A stretch of DNA of 64,000 nt from Nitrospirota bacterium (GTDB lineage Bacteria; Nitrospirota; Nitrospiria; Nitrospirales; Nitrospiraceae). Within the stretch, counting starts at the first letter, position 1; every line of letters starts with the position of its first letter. The position numbers and the translations under genes are program-made. The notes below the pieces were generated by a model. The model made no database searches, had not been told where the DNA came from, and saw nothing but the letters and a program-made list of their open reading frames with translations. Shown here in pieces: positions 17,713-26,004 of the stretch. Location: NCBI GenBank assembly GCA_016219645.1, contig JACRLR010000016.1:1-64000 (forward strand), given 5' to 3'.

Positions 17713-18438
17713 TCACTTCACGTCGGATAAGCTCAGCTGTTTCCCGCCCATCACTACATAGGCTGTTCCCGGCCACACGAAGTGTCGGCCTTCCGGGACG
17801 TGGATCTGAATCCCAGTGAACACTCCATAATTGCTTCGCGTGGGATCGACCGTCAGGTGAATCATCCGCTCGACTTCTTCGAGGATGACCCCATGAACGA
17901 TCCTGGTCAAAGAGAGTAAATCCGGGACATCGCCATACCGGAGCTTGCCCAACAGATGTCGCTTGAGAACGCTCTGCTCTATGTCATCAGGATCGGGCAC
18001 CAAATGGAGAGACCGGCTTTCGAGTTCATGTTGAAACGCTATCAATGCCCCACAGGCATGGGAGGCTTGCTGACGACCTGGACGGAAATAAACGCCGAAT
18101 TCCCCCTCAGGCCCGATTGCAATATGGGGCAGGGCGTAATACACATATCGCTCTAGGCCGCTTTCATCGACAGGGGCATGATGCTGGGCGGCCAAGAACC
18201 CGGTCTTGCCCAAAATGGGTAGTCCAGCGAGACCGGAAAACAAGAACGCTTCTCCCCAGGTTCTCTCAATATCTTCTACCAGGGGCCAGGTGATTTCGTC
18301 GCGGCAGACACATGCGAATGCGATCGTATTCTCCGGCCGAAACCCTTGTCTCAATAGTGCCTCATAGGATTGGGCGACGAACCGGTCCTGTGGAATCGCC
18401 TCAGGAAACTCACTGGCCATGCGTGTCTCCCAATTCAT
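17713..18438 (-). CDS. LCIB-type carbonic anhydrase (theta class)
   Basis: 241 residues from ATG 18438; ATG 18420, with GGGAG seven bases before it, is an alternative. The order of motifs matches what I know of the limiting-CO2-inducible B/C carbonic anhydrase domain: GFRPENTIAFACVCRDEITW, LVEDIERTWGEAF, LGKTGFLAAQHHAP, YYALPHIAIGPEGEFGVYFR, ACGALIAFQHELE. Candidate zinc ligands are C43 or C45, H105 and C129, with the C-x-R-D-E cluster completing the beta-CA-like site. It would interconvert CO2 and bicarbonate in the cytoplasm; no signal peptide is seen. It stands alone, convergent with the gene at 17314. Activity is inferred from conserved residues. Confidence 0.78.
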   Translation of the reverse strand: MNWETRMASEFPEAIPQDRFVAQSYEALLRQGFRPENTIAFACVCRDEITWPLVEDIERTWGEAFLFSGLAGLPILGKTGFLAAQHHAPVDESGLERYVYYALPHIAIGPEGEFGVYFRPGRQQASHACGALIAFQHELESRSLHLVPDPDDIEQSVLKRHLLGKLRYGDVPDLLSLTRIVHGVILEEVERMIHLTVDPTRSNYGVFTGIQIHVPEGRHFVWPGTAYVVMGGKQLSLSDVK

Positions 18439-18634
18439 TGCGTCTGCCTGCCTATCGCACTCAGTTCCCTTGGGCCCTATTCAAAGGGCATTCTAGGATT
18501 CCGGCCGGTGGAGGTGTGAAACCTATCGCGGGGCCCAGGTACTGTCAATGAAAGAATACTCGGGCCCAATTGCTCCTCGGTCATGAACAGAGCGCGATTG
18601 GAGCCAGATGTCCGGTTCGTGTGGGCGACGGGGT

Positions 18635-20176
18635 TCAGAAAAAGAGCCGCAACGACAAGAATACATAGTCCGTATTTTTGTCGTTGGGAGCGCCTGCGAT
18701 GCCTTGCTTCAAGAGATTGGAGTAATAGCTCCCTTTCATCAAATACAGCCATCCTCCTTCAACCACCATATTGGGGCTGACCGTCCAGGCCAGGCGCAGG
18801 TCGAGTTCTGACCCGACATACTTGCCGGCTTGTCCGGTCTGGTCCTGCAAACCGGTTCCGACAAATTCGTCTCTAGCCTGGGCCAGCCACCAGAACCGTT
18901 GTTTGAAAATGACATGGAGGTCCTTCAGCGGCTCTACGGAAGCGACATAGCCGGGGGAGCTGATATTGGCTCGTTTGAATAGCGACCAAATCCCTGTATA
19001 CGTGAAGGGGAAGTTTTGTGTGCCGAAGAGCGGATTGAAGCGCCCATTCTGATTGTCGTGAGGATCATTGTCGCCGCTGGCGTAGTCGTATTTGAAACGG
19101 ATCGACGGTGTCCAGGGGAGCGCGAACGTATATCCGATCTCCGCATGCTGAAAGTACGCGAATGTGGTCAATAGAGGGCTGCCGGGCTTGAGTGCCGATC
19201 GGCCGAACTGGTAGGAGGATTCGATTTCGTAGTCAAAGGTGGCCTTGGCTTCCGGCTTGAAGAGCCGGAAGCCTGGGGTATAGAGGTCCGCCAGTTGGCC
19301 TTGGGTGCTCTGGTCCTGATTGATGCCGGTGGTGCCCCGTACCTGCTCGTTCTGCGATATGTAATAGACGTACAGTTCGGTATGGAGCCAGGGCATGCGC
19401 TGGTCCAGATAGGACATGCCGCTAAACAGAGTATTCGAGGGGACGGTGTCCGGCGACGTCTGATGATTCTGGACTGGGCGCATGACAAATGCGCGGACTT
19501 CCCAATCTTTGCGTGGTCCCAACGTCCAGTGAGCGCCCACAAACGAAAAGGGGACGTTGCTGTAGTTGCTCCTGGCGATGAGCCGGCTCTTTCCAAAGGC
19601 TTGAGTAAACTTACCGATCTGCAGCTCGGCCGGCAGGCCCGATTCGAGAAAATTGTCTGTCCCCACGCTGCCGTAGAGCTGGAGCACATCGTTCTGATTC
19701 TCCATCCGGCTGCTGACCGTGAGGCCGTAGTTGTAGAGCGGGCGGGCGTCGAGGAATTCCAGATGAAACTTGAACGGCTTGTAGCGGGCCTCAAGGTTCA
19801 CGTCCGTACGTTCAGAGAACTGCGCGCCTCCGGTCGTTTCGTTCTTCTTGACCGGCTGGCTGTAGGCTTCGTAGCGTGTACGAAAGTCGAGACCCAGGTG
19901 TAGCCATTCAGGGACATGGAGCATCTGATCAAGATGGAGCGGAGACTGCGGGACGTTGAGTCGGAGATCGTCCGAGAAGATAATCTCCTGAAATCGACGC
20001 GCGAGCGGTCCGAGACGCCGCTCGGATGGACGATCAGTTCGTTGTTCCTCCGGTGACGACACGGCTGCCTGCGTTTCACCTGCCCAGGCTGGTTGCGCAC
20101 CGAGATGAACGGCAATAAGTAACAGGGCACCCAGCGCAGCGGCGTTCAATTCCACGCGTGTCGTCAAGACTGTCAT
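18635..20176 (-). CDS. Alginate-export-family outer-membrane beta-barrel protein
   Basis: About 513 residues from ATG 20176; the frame stays open to 20236. A signal peptide (ALGALLLIAVHLGAQPAWA) is followed by a polar linker and a long barrel with alternating aromatic strands, ending in LSLRLFF with a terminal Phe, as barrel proteins do. The central pattern (LQIGKFTQAFGKSRLIARSN, PFSFVGAHWTLGPRKDWEV, TFAYFQHAEIGYTFALPW, RFKYDYASGDNDPHDNQNGR, FNPLFGT) is that of alginate_exp porins (AlgE-like). In many bacteria this family is encoded without alginate genes, and none are here, so the transported substrate is unknown. Confidence 0.82.
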   Translation of the reverse strand: MTVLTTRVELNAAALGALLLIAVHLGAQPAWAGETQAAVSSPEEQRTDRPSERRLGPLARRFQEIIFSDDLRLNVPQSPLHLDQMLHVPEWLHLGLDFRTRYEAYSQPVKKNETTGGAQFSERTDVNLEARYKPFKFHLEFLDARPLYNYGLTVSSRMENQNDVLQLYGSVGTDNFLESGLPAELQIGKFTQAFGKSRLIARSNYSNVPFSFVGAHWTLGPRKDWEVRAFVMRPVQNHQTSPDTVPSNTLFSGMSYLDQRMPWLHTELYVYYISQNEQVRGTTGINQDQSTQGQLADLYTPGFRLFKPEAKATFDYEIESSYQFGRSALKPGSPLLTTFAYFQHAEIGYTFALPWTPSIRFKYDYASGDNDPHDNQNGRFNPLFGTQNFPFTYTGIWSLFKRANISSPGYVASVEPLKDLHVIFKQRFWWLAQARDEFVGTGLQDQTGQAGKYVGSELDLRLAWTVSPNMVVEGGWLYLMKGSYYSNLLKQGIAGAPNDKNTDYVFLSLRLFF

Positions 20177-20661
20177 ACGTTTAAGGAGTGGCCAGAGCGG
20201 AGCGGGGAGACTAGCAGACCGGTTGCTACTGAGCAATGCCTGGCGCAGCGAACCTGTTCAGAAAAAGCGGACATCCGGCGCGTTGTGTTTGCTCTGACTG
20301 TCGACGTTGATCGAGCGAGTATCACTACCCGGTCCGGTCGGGTGAGGGGGAGACGCATTGGGAATGTTGAATGGTAAATGTTGAATGTTGAATTGTCGGG
20401 ACTGGCGCGACGGACGACGGATCAAGGGCCGAAGTTCGAGGTTTCCGGAACCGCGCATCCCGCATCCCGTATCCCGAACTTCGAGTCGCGCCCATCTCGC
20501 TCGTCCCGCCCCTCTCGCTTGAGTCAGGCATCGGCGATTGCAGCAGAAGCGCTCGTGAATAATGCGGGCTAGGCTAAGGAGCAGGTGGGGCCTGTCACCG
20601 CGTTCTCCTTCTCGCGCGATTTCAATTTGCGTACGTATATCCAATCCAGTATATTAAAGTC
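20177..20661. other. Non-coding gap with repeat fragments
   Basis: No gene is visible. 20305-20360 resembles 21660-21710 (GAGCGAGT-TCACT and CGGGTGAGG-GGAGAC). 20365-20395 holds AATGTTGAAT units in tandem. 20456-20480 holds CGCATCCCG units. 20532-20573 is one end of the CCCGCATTATTC element. The gap appears to be a graveyard of mobile-repeat ends ahead of a TA pair. Confidence 0.55.
20532..20573 (+). repeat. Half copy of the CCCGCATTATTC-end element
   Basis: GATTGCAGCAGAAGCGCTCG followed by TGAATAATGCGGGCTA matches the right end of the element at 42636-42833 and, inverted, the left end at 56110-56155. No opposite end is found upstream. Confidence 0.65.
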
Positions 20662-20988
20662 ATGAAGCTTCTACGATTCCTTGGGGACTCGCTCACGTGC
20701 TTGCGGGAGTTCCCCGAGGATGCCAGGCACGATGCCGGCTACCAATTGGATAAGGTACAACGCGGAGAACAGCCGGACGATTTCAAGCCGATGCCTTCCA
20801 TCGGCAAGGGTGTCGAAGAAATCCGGACGTGTGACGACACCGGCACATACCGCGTGGTCTACACGGCCAGGCGGGCCGATGCAGTCTTCGTGCTGCACGC
20901 GTTCCAGAAGAAAACGCAGACGACGGCCAAGCGCGACATCGAGCTTGCTAAAAAGCGATTCGCCGAACTGATGAGAGGTGCCCGATGA
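20662..20988 (+). CDS. HigB-type toxin (Gp49-like, COG4679)
   Basis: 108 residues. The pattern LREFPEDARHDAGYQLDKVQ, RGEQPDDFKPMPSIGKGVEE, IRTCDDTGTYRVVY, then DAVFVLHAFQKKTQTTAKRD, IELAKKRF is the phage-derived Gp49-like toxin family (RelE superfamily), with the conserved F-x-K-K-x-x-x-T-x-x-x-DI ending. It is expected to cleave mRNA on the ribosome. It is the first gene of the pair and overlaps the antitoxin by four bases. Intact, and from a different subfamily to the pair at 5847-6469. Confidence 0.9.
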   Translation: MKLLRFLGDSLTCLREFPEDARHDAGYQLDKVQRGEQPDDFKPMPSIGKGVEEIRTCDDTGTYRVVYTARRADAVFVLHAFQKKTQTTAKRDIELAKKRFAELMRGAR

Positions 20989-21272
20989 CCAAGAGCAAAA
21001 CCAAGATTTTCAGCAGTGTGTGGGATGCGATTGCCGACACCCCAGAGCAGGCAGCCAATCTTCAGGCGCGGGCCGAACTGATGCAGCAGATCGCGGCTAT
21101 CATCAAGGCCAAGGACTGGAAGCAGGCTGACGCTGCAGCCCATTGCGGCGTCACCCAGCCGCGCATCAATGACCTGTTGCGCGGGAGGGTGTCGCGGTTC
21201 TCACTGGATGCTTTGGTGAATATCGCCACGGCGCTTGGCCGGCGCGTGCACGTGGAGTTAGAAGTAGCATAG
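20985..21272 (+). CDS. HigA-type XRE antitoxin
   Basis: 95 residues, overlapping the toxin by ATGA. A helix-turn-helix in the middle (KDWKQADAAAHCGVTQPRIN, DLLRGRVSRFSLDALVNIAT) ends in ALGRRVHVELEVA, the usual end of COG5606 antitoxins paired with Gp49-like toxins. It should bind the toxin and repress the operon. A stress-responsive, self-contained module; no sign of decay. Confidence 0.9.
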   Translation: MTKSKTKIFSSVWDAIADTPEQAANLQARAELMQQIAAIIKAKDWKQADAAAHCGVTQPRINDLLRGRVSRFSLDALVNIATALGRRVHVELEVA

Positions 21273-21426
21273 CCAGCTGCCGGCATGGGCGTGGATATTG
21301 GCGGCTCGGTGGACCAGAAATCGTGTACGTTAAAAAGATTGAAGCTTTGAGCTGAGGCCGTGAGCTCCGATCAACAGCTCGCCACTTCGGCACGGGCTAG
21401 ATTCCTCCTATATGCCGCTCGTGCGC

Positions 21427-21654
21427 GTGCGTCTCTTTCAGCCGATAAGACTCTTTCCTGCCTGCACGGGCTGTGCTACCTTGAGCGCCCTGTTCACTTC
21501 CGGTGTGGTCTGTCTGGTCTGATTGGTCTAGCTGGTCTATCTCGTTTATTTGGTTTGTCTTGTTTATTTGGTTGGACCAGACTAACCGGATACATCAAAT
21601 GACCCAGATCAACTAAACAAACCAAATAAGCCAAATAAACCAGACAAACCAGAG
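21427..21654. repeat. Leader element with GGTTTG/CAAACC inverted repeat, copy C
   Basis: The 21273-21707 gap contains the same compound element as 7690-7858: the TCAGCCGATAAGACTCTTTC block, then TGTTCACTTCCGGTGTGGTC, then GGTTTG and CAAACC arms. It is followed by GAGCGAGTGTCACTGCC and the ribosome-binding site of the DUF4239 gene. The rest of the gap shows nothing else. Confidence 0.78.
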
Positions 21655-21707
21655 TGAGCTGATTGAGCGAGTGTCACTGCCTGTTCTGATCGGGTGAGGA
21701 GGGAGAC

Positions 21708-22502
21708 ATGGCTGGTGAGTCTGGTCTGAGTTATAACGCCATCGCATTCTTACTGATCCTGGGTCTCTTTGCCGGCATGCTCCTGATGCTGACAATCGGG
21801 CAGCGATGGGGAAAGCGAAGCCTCGGACAGGAGACGGATGTCGTTCGCTCGCGACTGACAGGAGTCGAAACCGCCATCTTCGGCCTCATGGGTTTGATGA
21901 TTGCGTTCACGTTCTCGGGCGCCGCTGCCCGATATGAGCTGCGCCGGGAGTTGGTCGTGGAGGAAGCGAATGCCATCGGCACGGCCTATTTACGGCTCGA
22001 TCTCCTGCCGGCTGCGTCGCAACCGGCGCTGCGGGAGAAGTTTCGCCAGTATACCGAAGCGCGCATCGCGGTCTATAGGCTGTTGCCCGACATCGGGGCC
22101 TCTAACGCGCGGGCAGCGGTTGGCATGACGTTGCAGAATGAGATTTGGACCGGGGCTCTCGCTGGATTGAAAGAGTCGCCGCCGCAGGCGACGATCGTCA
22201 TGGTTCCGGCGCTGAACCAGATGATCGACGTGACCACTACTCGCGCCATTGCGGCGCGGACTCACACCCCCATATTAATTTTTGCCATCCTTCTGATTCT
22301 CGGGCTGGTCTGTTCCTTGCTGGCCGGGTATGTGTTGGCTTACACCAATTCACGCAACATCAGGCTCCACGTATTCACGTTCGCTATCGTTGTGACGCTC
22401 ACCATTTATGTGATCTTCGATCTCGACTACCCGCGGTTCGGTTTCATTCAGCTCGATTTTGCCGACCAGGCGCTCATCGATCTCCTGGCCGGGATGAAGT
22501 AA
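21708..22502 (+). CDS. DUF4239 (bestrophin-like) membrane protein
   Basis: 264 residues with ribosome-binding site GAGGAGGGAGAC. Two hydrophobic segments near the start (residues 10-30 and 52-70) flank a short polar stretch. A long cytosolic or periplasmic helical region follows (RRELVVEEANAIGTAYLRLD to QMIDVTTTRAIAARTH). Two more membrane segments come near the end (ILIFAILLILGLVCSLLAGY and FAIVVTLTIYVIFDLDYPRF), then GFIQLDFADQALIDL. The EEANAIGTAYLR motif and the DLDYPRFG ending are the pattern I know for DUF4239. Such proteins are called bestrophin-like, but a channel role is unproven. Confidence 0.82.
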   Translation: MAGESGLSYNAIAFLLILGLFAGMLLMLTIGQRWGKRSLGQETDVVRSRLTGVETAIFGLMGLMIAFTFSGAAARYELRRELVVEEANAIGTAYLRLDLLPAASQPALREKFRQYTEARIAVYRLLPDIGASNARAAVGMTLQNEIWTGALAGLKESPPQATIVMVPALNQMIDVTTTRAIAARTHTPILIFAILLILGLVCSLLAGYVLAYTNSRNIRLHVFTFAIVVTLTIYVIFDLDYPRFGFIQLDFADQALIDLLAGMK

Positions 22503-22747
22503 GCCGCTGGATTCTCAGGAGCCATAAGAAACGGAACAGGGCGGATACAACACCAGGGTGCTCACCGGCTCCCTCCTCGAATGCTGTGTTGCACGATGAA
22601 TTTGGATACGGGGTTTGCCATTGCTAAAACTGTATTAATCGAGTATGTGAATCCCGCATCGACTGTACGTGAAGTTGGGGAGCTGTTGCACCACTTTCTA
22701 TGGTGCCGGCAGCACATTCCCGACATTTTCCGCCTGGAACTGTTGAT

Positions 22748-24013
22748 ATGGACAATATTACAGACTTATTCGCGCTGACCAAGACAACCATTACCCATCT
22801 GCCGTTATTAGTGCGTTTCATGATCGGGTTCACCGTCTTCCTGTTAGTTCCAGGCATCAGCGAGCGATTGAAGATTCCTGGCATGGTGGGCTTGATCCTG
22901 GTGGGACTGCTCGGAGGGCCGAGCGGCATCGACATCTGGCCCGACAATCCGGTGTTATTGACCGCCTTCTCAGAGGTGGGGGTGCTCTTGGTTCTGTTCT
23001 ATGCCGGCCTGGAAATCGATCTCGCCGTCTTTAAGCGGGTGGGCGGACGTGCCATCACTTTCGGCCTGGCGACATTGCTCTTGCCGCTCTCGGCCGGGGC
23101 CGGCTTGGGCTATCTCATGGGGTATGAACTCAACGCCGCCATCCTGATCGGCTCGCTCATCGCTTCGCACACTCTGCTCGGTTTCCCGATTCTGCAAAAG
23201 CTCGGTCTGGCCGGCCGCGAACCGGTGTTGGTGACCATCAGCGGGACCATCTTCACGGACATTGTCGCGCTACTGATCCTCGCGGTCTGCGTGCAGATCC
23301 ACCACACCGGTTTCGACAAAGCCACCCTGGCGCTGGAGATCATCGAAGTCGTGGCCTATGCCGCAATCGTCCTCTTCGTGGTCAGCCGCATCGCCAGTTA
23401 TGTGATGAGCAAGTATTCGGCCAACCACGACATGCAGTTGCTCGCGCTGCTGCTCATCATCACCGTATGTTCGCTACTGGCCCAAGTGATTCATCTGGAG
23501 CCGATCGTCGGCGCCTTCCTCGCCGGCGTCGCAGCCAGCCGTTCGTTGCAAGGCACGAAGGCGCGCGAGCATATCGAGGTGATCGGCAATACTCTCTTCA
23601 TCCCGGCCTTCTTCTTCATGATCGGCATGAGGATCAACGCCGGCGAAACTCTGCGCATGCTGTGGGACAACCCGCTGTTCTCGGCAGGACTGGTGCTCGC
23701 CCTGTTCGGCGCAAAATTTCTGGCCGCTTGGAGCGTGGGCTGGCTGTCTGGCTATTCCGTCCTCGATCGTCTCAACATGTGGTCGCTGACTTTGCCCCAG
23801 GTCGCCGCCACCATTGCCGCCACTGTCGTTGCCCACAGGACCATTAATTCCGCCGGCGAACCCCTGATCGACAAGACCGTGGTGAGCGGCATCTTCGTGC
23901 TGGTGATGCTGACCGCCACCTTCGGGCCGATCCTGACCGGGCGTTTCAGCAATGCGATTCACCGGAGGGAGTCGTCTCTCGCGGCAGAGCTGCCCCTTGA
24001 AACGGCACGATGA
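22748..24013 (+). CDS. CPA2-type cation:proton antiporter (KefB-like)
   Basis: 421 residues from ATG 22748; ATG 22700 gives a longer version with no hydrophobic start, and neither has a clear ribosome-binding site. About twelve membrane segments are visible. Family features are the early LVPGISERLKIPGMVGLILVG, FYAGLEIDLAVFKRVGGRAI, the discontinuous-helix region SLIASHTLLGFPILQKLGLA, and IFTDIVALLILAV with its conserved Asp. There is no C-terminal RCK/TrkA domain, unlike true KefB or KefC. It should exchange K+ or Na+ for H+ across the inner membrane. Confidence 0.88.
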   Translation: MDNITDLFALTKTTITHLPLLVRFMIGFTVFLLVPGISERLKIPGMVGLILVGLLGGPSGIDIWPDNPVLLTAFSEVGVLLVLFYAGLEIDLAVFKRVGGRAITFGLATLLLPLSAGAGLGYLMGYELNAAILIGSLIASHTLLGFPILQKLGLAGREPVLVTISGTIFTDIVALLILAVCVQIHHTGFDKATLALEIIEVVAYAAIVLFVVSRIASYVMSKYSANHDMQLLALLLIITVCSLLAQVIHLEPIVGAFLAGVAASRSLQGTKAREHIEVIGNTLFIPAFFFMIGMRINAGETLRMLWDNPLFSAGLVLALFGAKFLAAWSVGWLSGYSVLDRLNMWSLTLPQVAATIAATVVAHRTINSAGEPLIDKTVVSGIFVLVMLTATFGPILTGRFSNAIHRRESSLAAELPLETAR

Positions 24014-24239
24014 GGAGAATTTCAATTGGTAAGCTTGGAGCGTGGGAGAGCGTCGCTCGGTGCCGGCGCATTCGCCTGGTAGGTCGTTGCTCATTCGCTG
24101 ACACTTCAGTTATGCGACTCGACCGGCAGGGGGCATGGGCAGAGCGGTCGGCTAGTTCCTCGTGACCTTCAAGGAGTTCCCGCCATGCTAGAAGGCGTCA
24201 GCTGCCCTCCCTAGCGACTCTGCGGTCGCGTTGGGGCGG

Positions 24240-24257
24240 GTCTATGGAGTAGCTCAC
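24240..24257 (-). pseudogene. First codons of a lost VapC toxin
   Basis: GTG at 24257-24255 overlaps the antitoxin stop (GTGA) and is followed by codons for SYSID, the usual opening of PIN-domain VapC proteins. The frame then closes within about 15 codons with no PIN similarity. I read it as the stump of a deleted toxin gene; the short match leaves doubt. Confidence 0.35.
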
Positions 24258-24493
24258 GTCTTTTTCTCATCGAGAATAGCGTAGTGCGTTTCCTTATCCG
24301 TCAGATCGACGAAGGCCCGCATCGATCGTGATGTCCATTTGAAAGATGGCGCTTTCCGCGTGGTCCTCCGTCTTGCAAGAGCTTCGGACAAGAGCTGGGA
24401 AATAATTTGTCCCAGTGCGCGATGCTCCTTCTTCTGGAGAGACTTAATCTCCCTGAGAACAGGCGGGTCAATGTCAACAGTGGTTCGCGGCAT
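24254..24493 (-). CDS. Orphan VapB-like ribbon-helix-helix antitoxin
   Basis: 79 residues. MPRTTVDIDPPVLREIKSLQ, KKEHRALGQIISQLLSEALA is a ribbon-helix-helix DNA-binding domain, with the RTTVDID strand and LGQ-x-x-S-x-LL-x-EAL helix typical of VapB partners of PIN toxins. A tail with FKWTSRSMRAFVDLTDKETH follows, ending in a stop that overlaps the stump of a toxin gene. With the toxin lost, the antitoxin may persist by repressing other promoters or by neutralising related toxins. Confidence 0.75.
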   Translation of the reverse strand: MPRTTVDIDPPVLREIKSLQKKEHRALGQIISQLLSEALARRRTTRKAPSFKWTSRSMRAFVDLTDKETHYAILDEKKT

Positions 24494-24628
24494 GATGCGG
24501 TGATGCTAAATTATGTGGCATCAGATATCAAGCCTCGATGGCTTGATGCTTTTCAAGCATTATGCTCTCAAGACATAATGTCAAGGGTACCGGTGACGCA
24601 TGCGGGTAAGACACTCGGAAGCAGCATA

Positions 24629-24662
24629 AACGAGACAAACCAAACAGACCAAATAAATAAAA
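24629..24662. repeat. GGTTTG/CAAACC repeat, half copy D
   Basis: Only the CAAACC arm is present (GACAAACCAAACAGACCAAA and onward), downstream of the outer-membrane protein gene at 24683. The partner arm is missing. Confidence 0.7.
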
Positions 24663-24682
24663 TAGCGATCTTCGGATGCAGG

Positions 24683-25705
24683 CTAGCGTCCTTCTATCGG
24701 GAGCTCTTCCACGAGTTTTTCGGAAAAGAGCGGGGTCTGAAACACCCACCGTACGCCGGCTAGCACCTGCCAGTCTATCCCGAAGGGCGACTCCTTTCCC
24801 GCCACTCCCGCGCCGGACCCGACAAACACGTTCCAATGGTTATCAAACCGGTGACCGACCTCGCCCAGCAGGTTCATCGTGGTCTTGTTGTTATTGTTCC
24901 AATCCACATAGTAAGCCATGGACGCCAAGGTCCACCATCGCTCGGACCAGATGGTGTTGACGGCTGCCACGGTTTTCATGAAGTGGATGTCGCGACGGCT
25001 GGGATCGCCCCCGACAGAGCTGAAGTCCTGGACAATTGTAAGGAACAACGAGCGCGCCCTGGGTAACGGGATCGCCACCGCGCCTGCCGGCCCAAAGGTA
25101 TATTTCCCTGTGCTCAGCCGATCGTTCGAGCCTGTCGGAAACACGACATCTGTGCCGATCAACAGAGCCACATTCGGGCTGGCATAGAGTCGGTTAGCGG
25201 TGCGGACCGTCATGTCGCTTGCGCCGTGTGTCGTGAATCCGCGGGTTTGGTCCAGGTCGGCCCACACATAGGGCAGGGTTGCCCGCACGATCCAGTTGGG
25301 TGTGACGGGCACACGAACCTCGGCGTTCACGCTGTTGAAGCGCAAATTACTGTTGGAGAACGTGCTGTTCGCGTAGCTCAGTTCATAGTAGCCGTTGATG
25401 GCGGTGGGGTCTGTGCCGAAGGCCTTGGCGGCCGCCGAGATACGCTTTCGTTCTGCCTCGAGCCGTTCGTGCTCTTCGGGAGTGGCGCCCTGCAGCAGTG
25501 TTTGCAGCGGGCGGCGTTTACCCTCTTTTGATTCTGCGTCAGGTTTGGTTTCTTCGCTACTTTCAGATGCTGCGGCGGCTGCCGGCGTCGTACCGCCTCC
25601 TGTCACAGTGAGCGAAAGAGTCACGAGTGCAATGAGCAAGAAGCCCGCGTTCACATCCCTGCGCGCTGCCTGGTATTCCCGGTGCAATTTTCTTCGGTCA
25701 TCCAT
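24683..25705 (-). CDS. Outer-membrane protein, transporter-like family, paralogue 1
   Basis: 340 residues. A hydrophobic export segment lies at about 20-45 (FLLIALVTLSLTVTGGG). A charged linker follows with EEHERLEAERKRISAAAKAF and then GTDPTAINGYYELSY. The remainder is alternating strands of a barrel (VRVPVTPNWIVRATLPYVWA, LLIGTDVVFPTGSNDRLSTG, GGDPSRRDIHFMKTVAAVNT). The pattern resembles the MetA/phenol-degradation transporter-like family of outer-membrane proteins. The linker with KYGTDPTAI or FGTDPTAI, the LSTGKY strand and the GGDPSR strand recur in the protein at 55035 and in a fragment at 56335, so this is a local family. Substrate unknown. Confidence 0.7.
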   Translation of the reverse strand: MDDRRKLHREYQAARRDVNAGFLLIALVTLSLTVTGGGTTPAAAAASESSEETKPDAESKEGKRRPLQTLLQGATPEEHERLEAERKRISAAAKAFGTDPTAINGYYELSYANSTFSNSNLRFNSVNAEVRVPVTPNWIVRATLPYVWADLDQTRGFTTHGASDMTVRTANRLYASPNVALLIGTDVVFPTGSNDRLSTGKYTFGPAGAVAIPLPRARSLFLTIVQDFSSVGGDPSRRDIHFMKTVAAVNTIWSERWWTLASMAYYVDWNNNNKTTMNLLGEVGHRFDNHWNVFVGSGAGVAGKESPFGIDWQVLAGVRWVFQTPLFSEKLVEELPIEGR

Positions 25706-25751
25706 CGACAGCGAAGCGTCCCGTCGCTTGCCAGACTGAGGAAACCCTACG

Positions 25752-25972
25752 ATGGTTTGTCTGGTTCGTCTGGTCTTTCCGATTGGTCTGGTTTGTCTAG
25801 TTAGCAGGCTGTTGACAAAGTCCGCCAGCGGCGTTCCCTGCCTCCGCCGAAGCGCTTCGCGCAGGCAGGTCGCGGCGCTCAGAGGCTCAACGTACTGCAG
25901 AGAGTACGCTGTTAGTCTGGTTTACACCAAATAAACGAGTCAAACCAGACAGACCGAACAGACTAAATGAAC
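25752..25972. repeat. GGTTTG/CAAACC repeat copy E, interrupted by a second element
   Basis: The GGTTTG arm at 25752-25803 and the CAAACC arm at 25915-25972 are separated by about 110 bases beginning TAGCAGGCTGTTGACAAAGT, the end sequence of the third repeat family. The outer repeat appears to have been split by insertion of the inner one. Confidence 0.7.
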
Positions 25973-26004
25973 AAGATGGGCTGGCAGACTTCTTCAGCGT
26001 CCTG

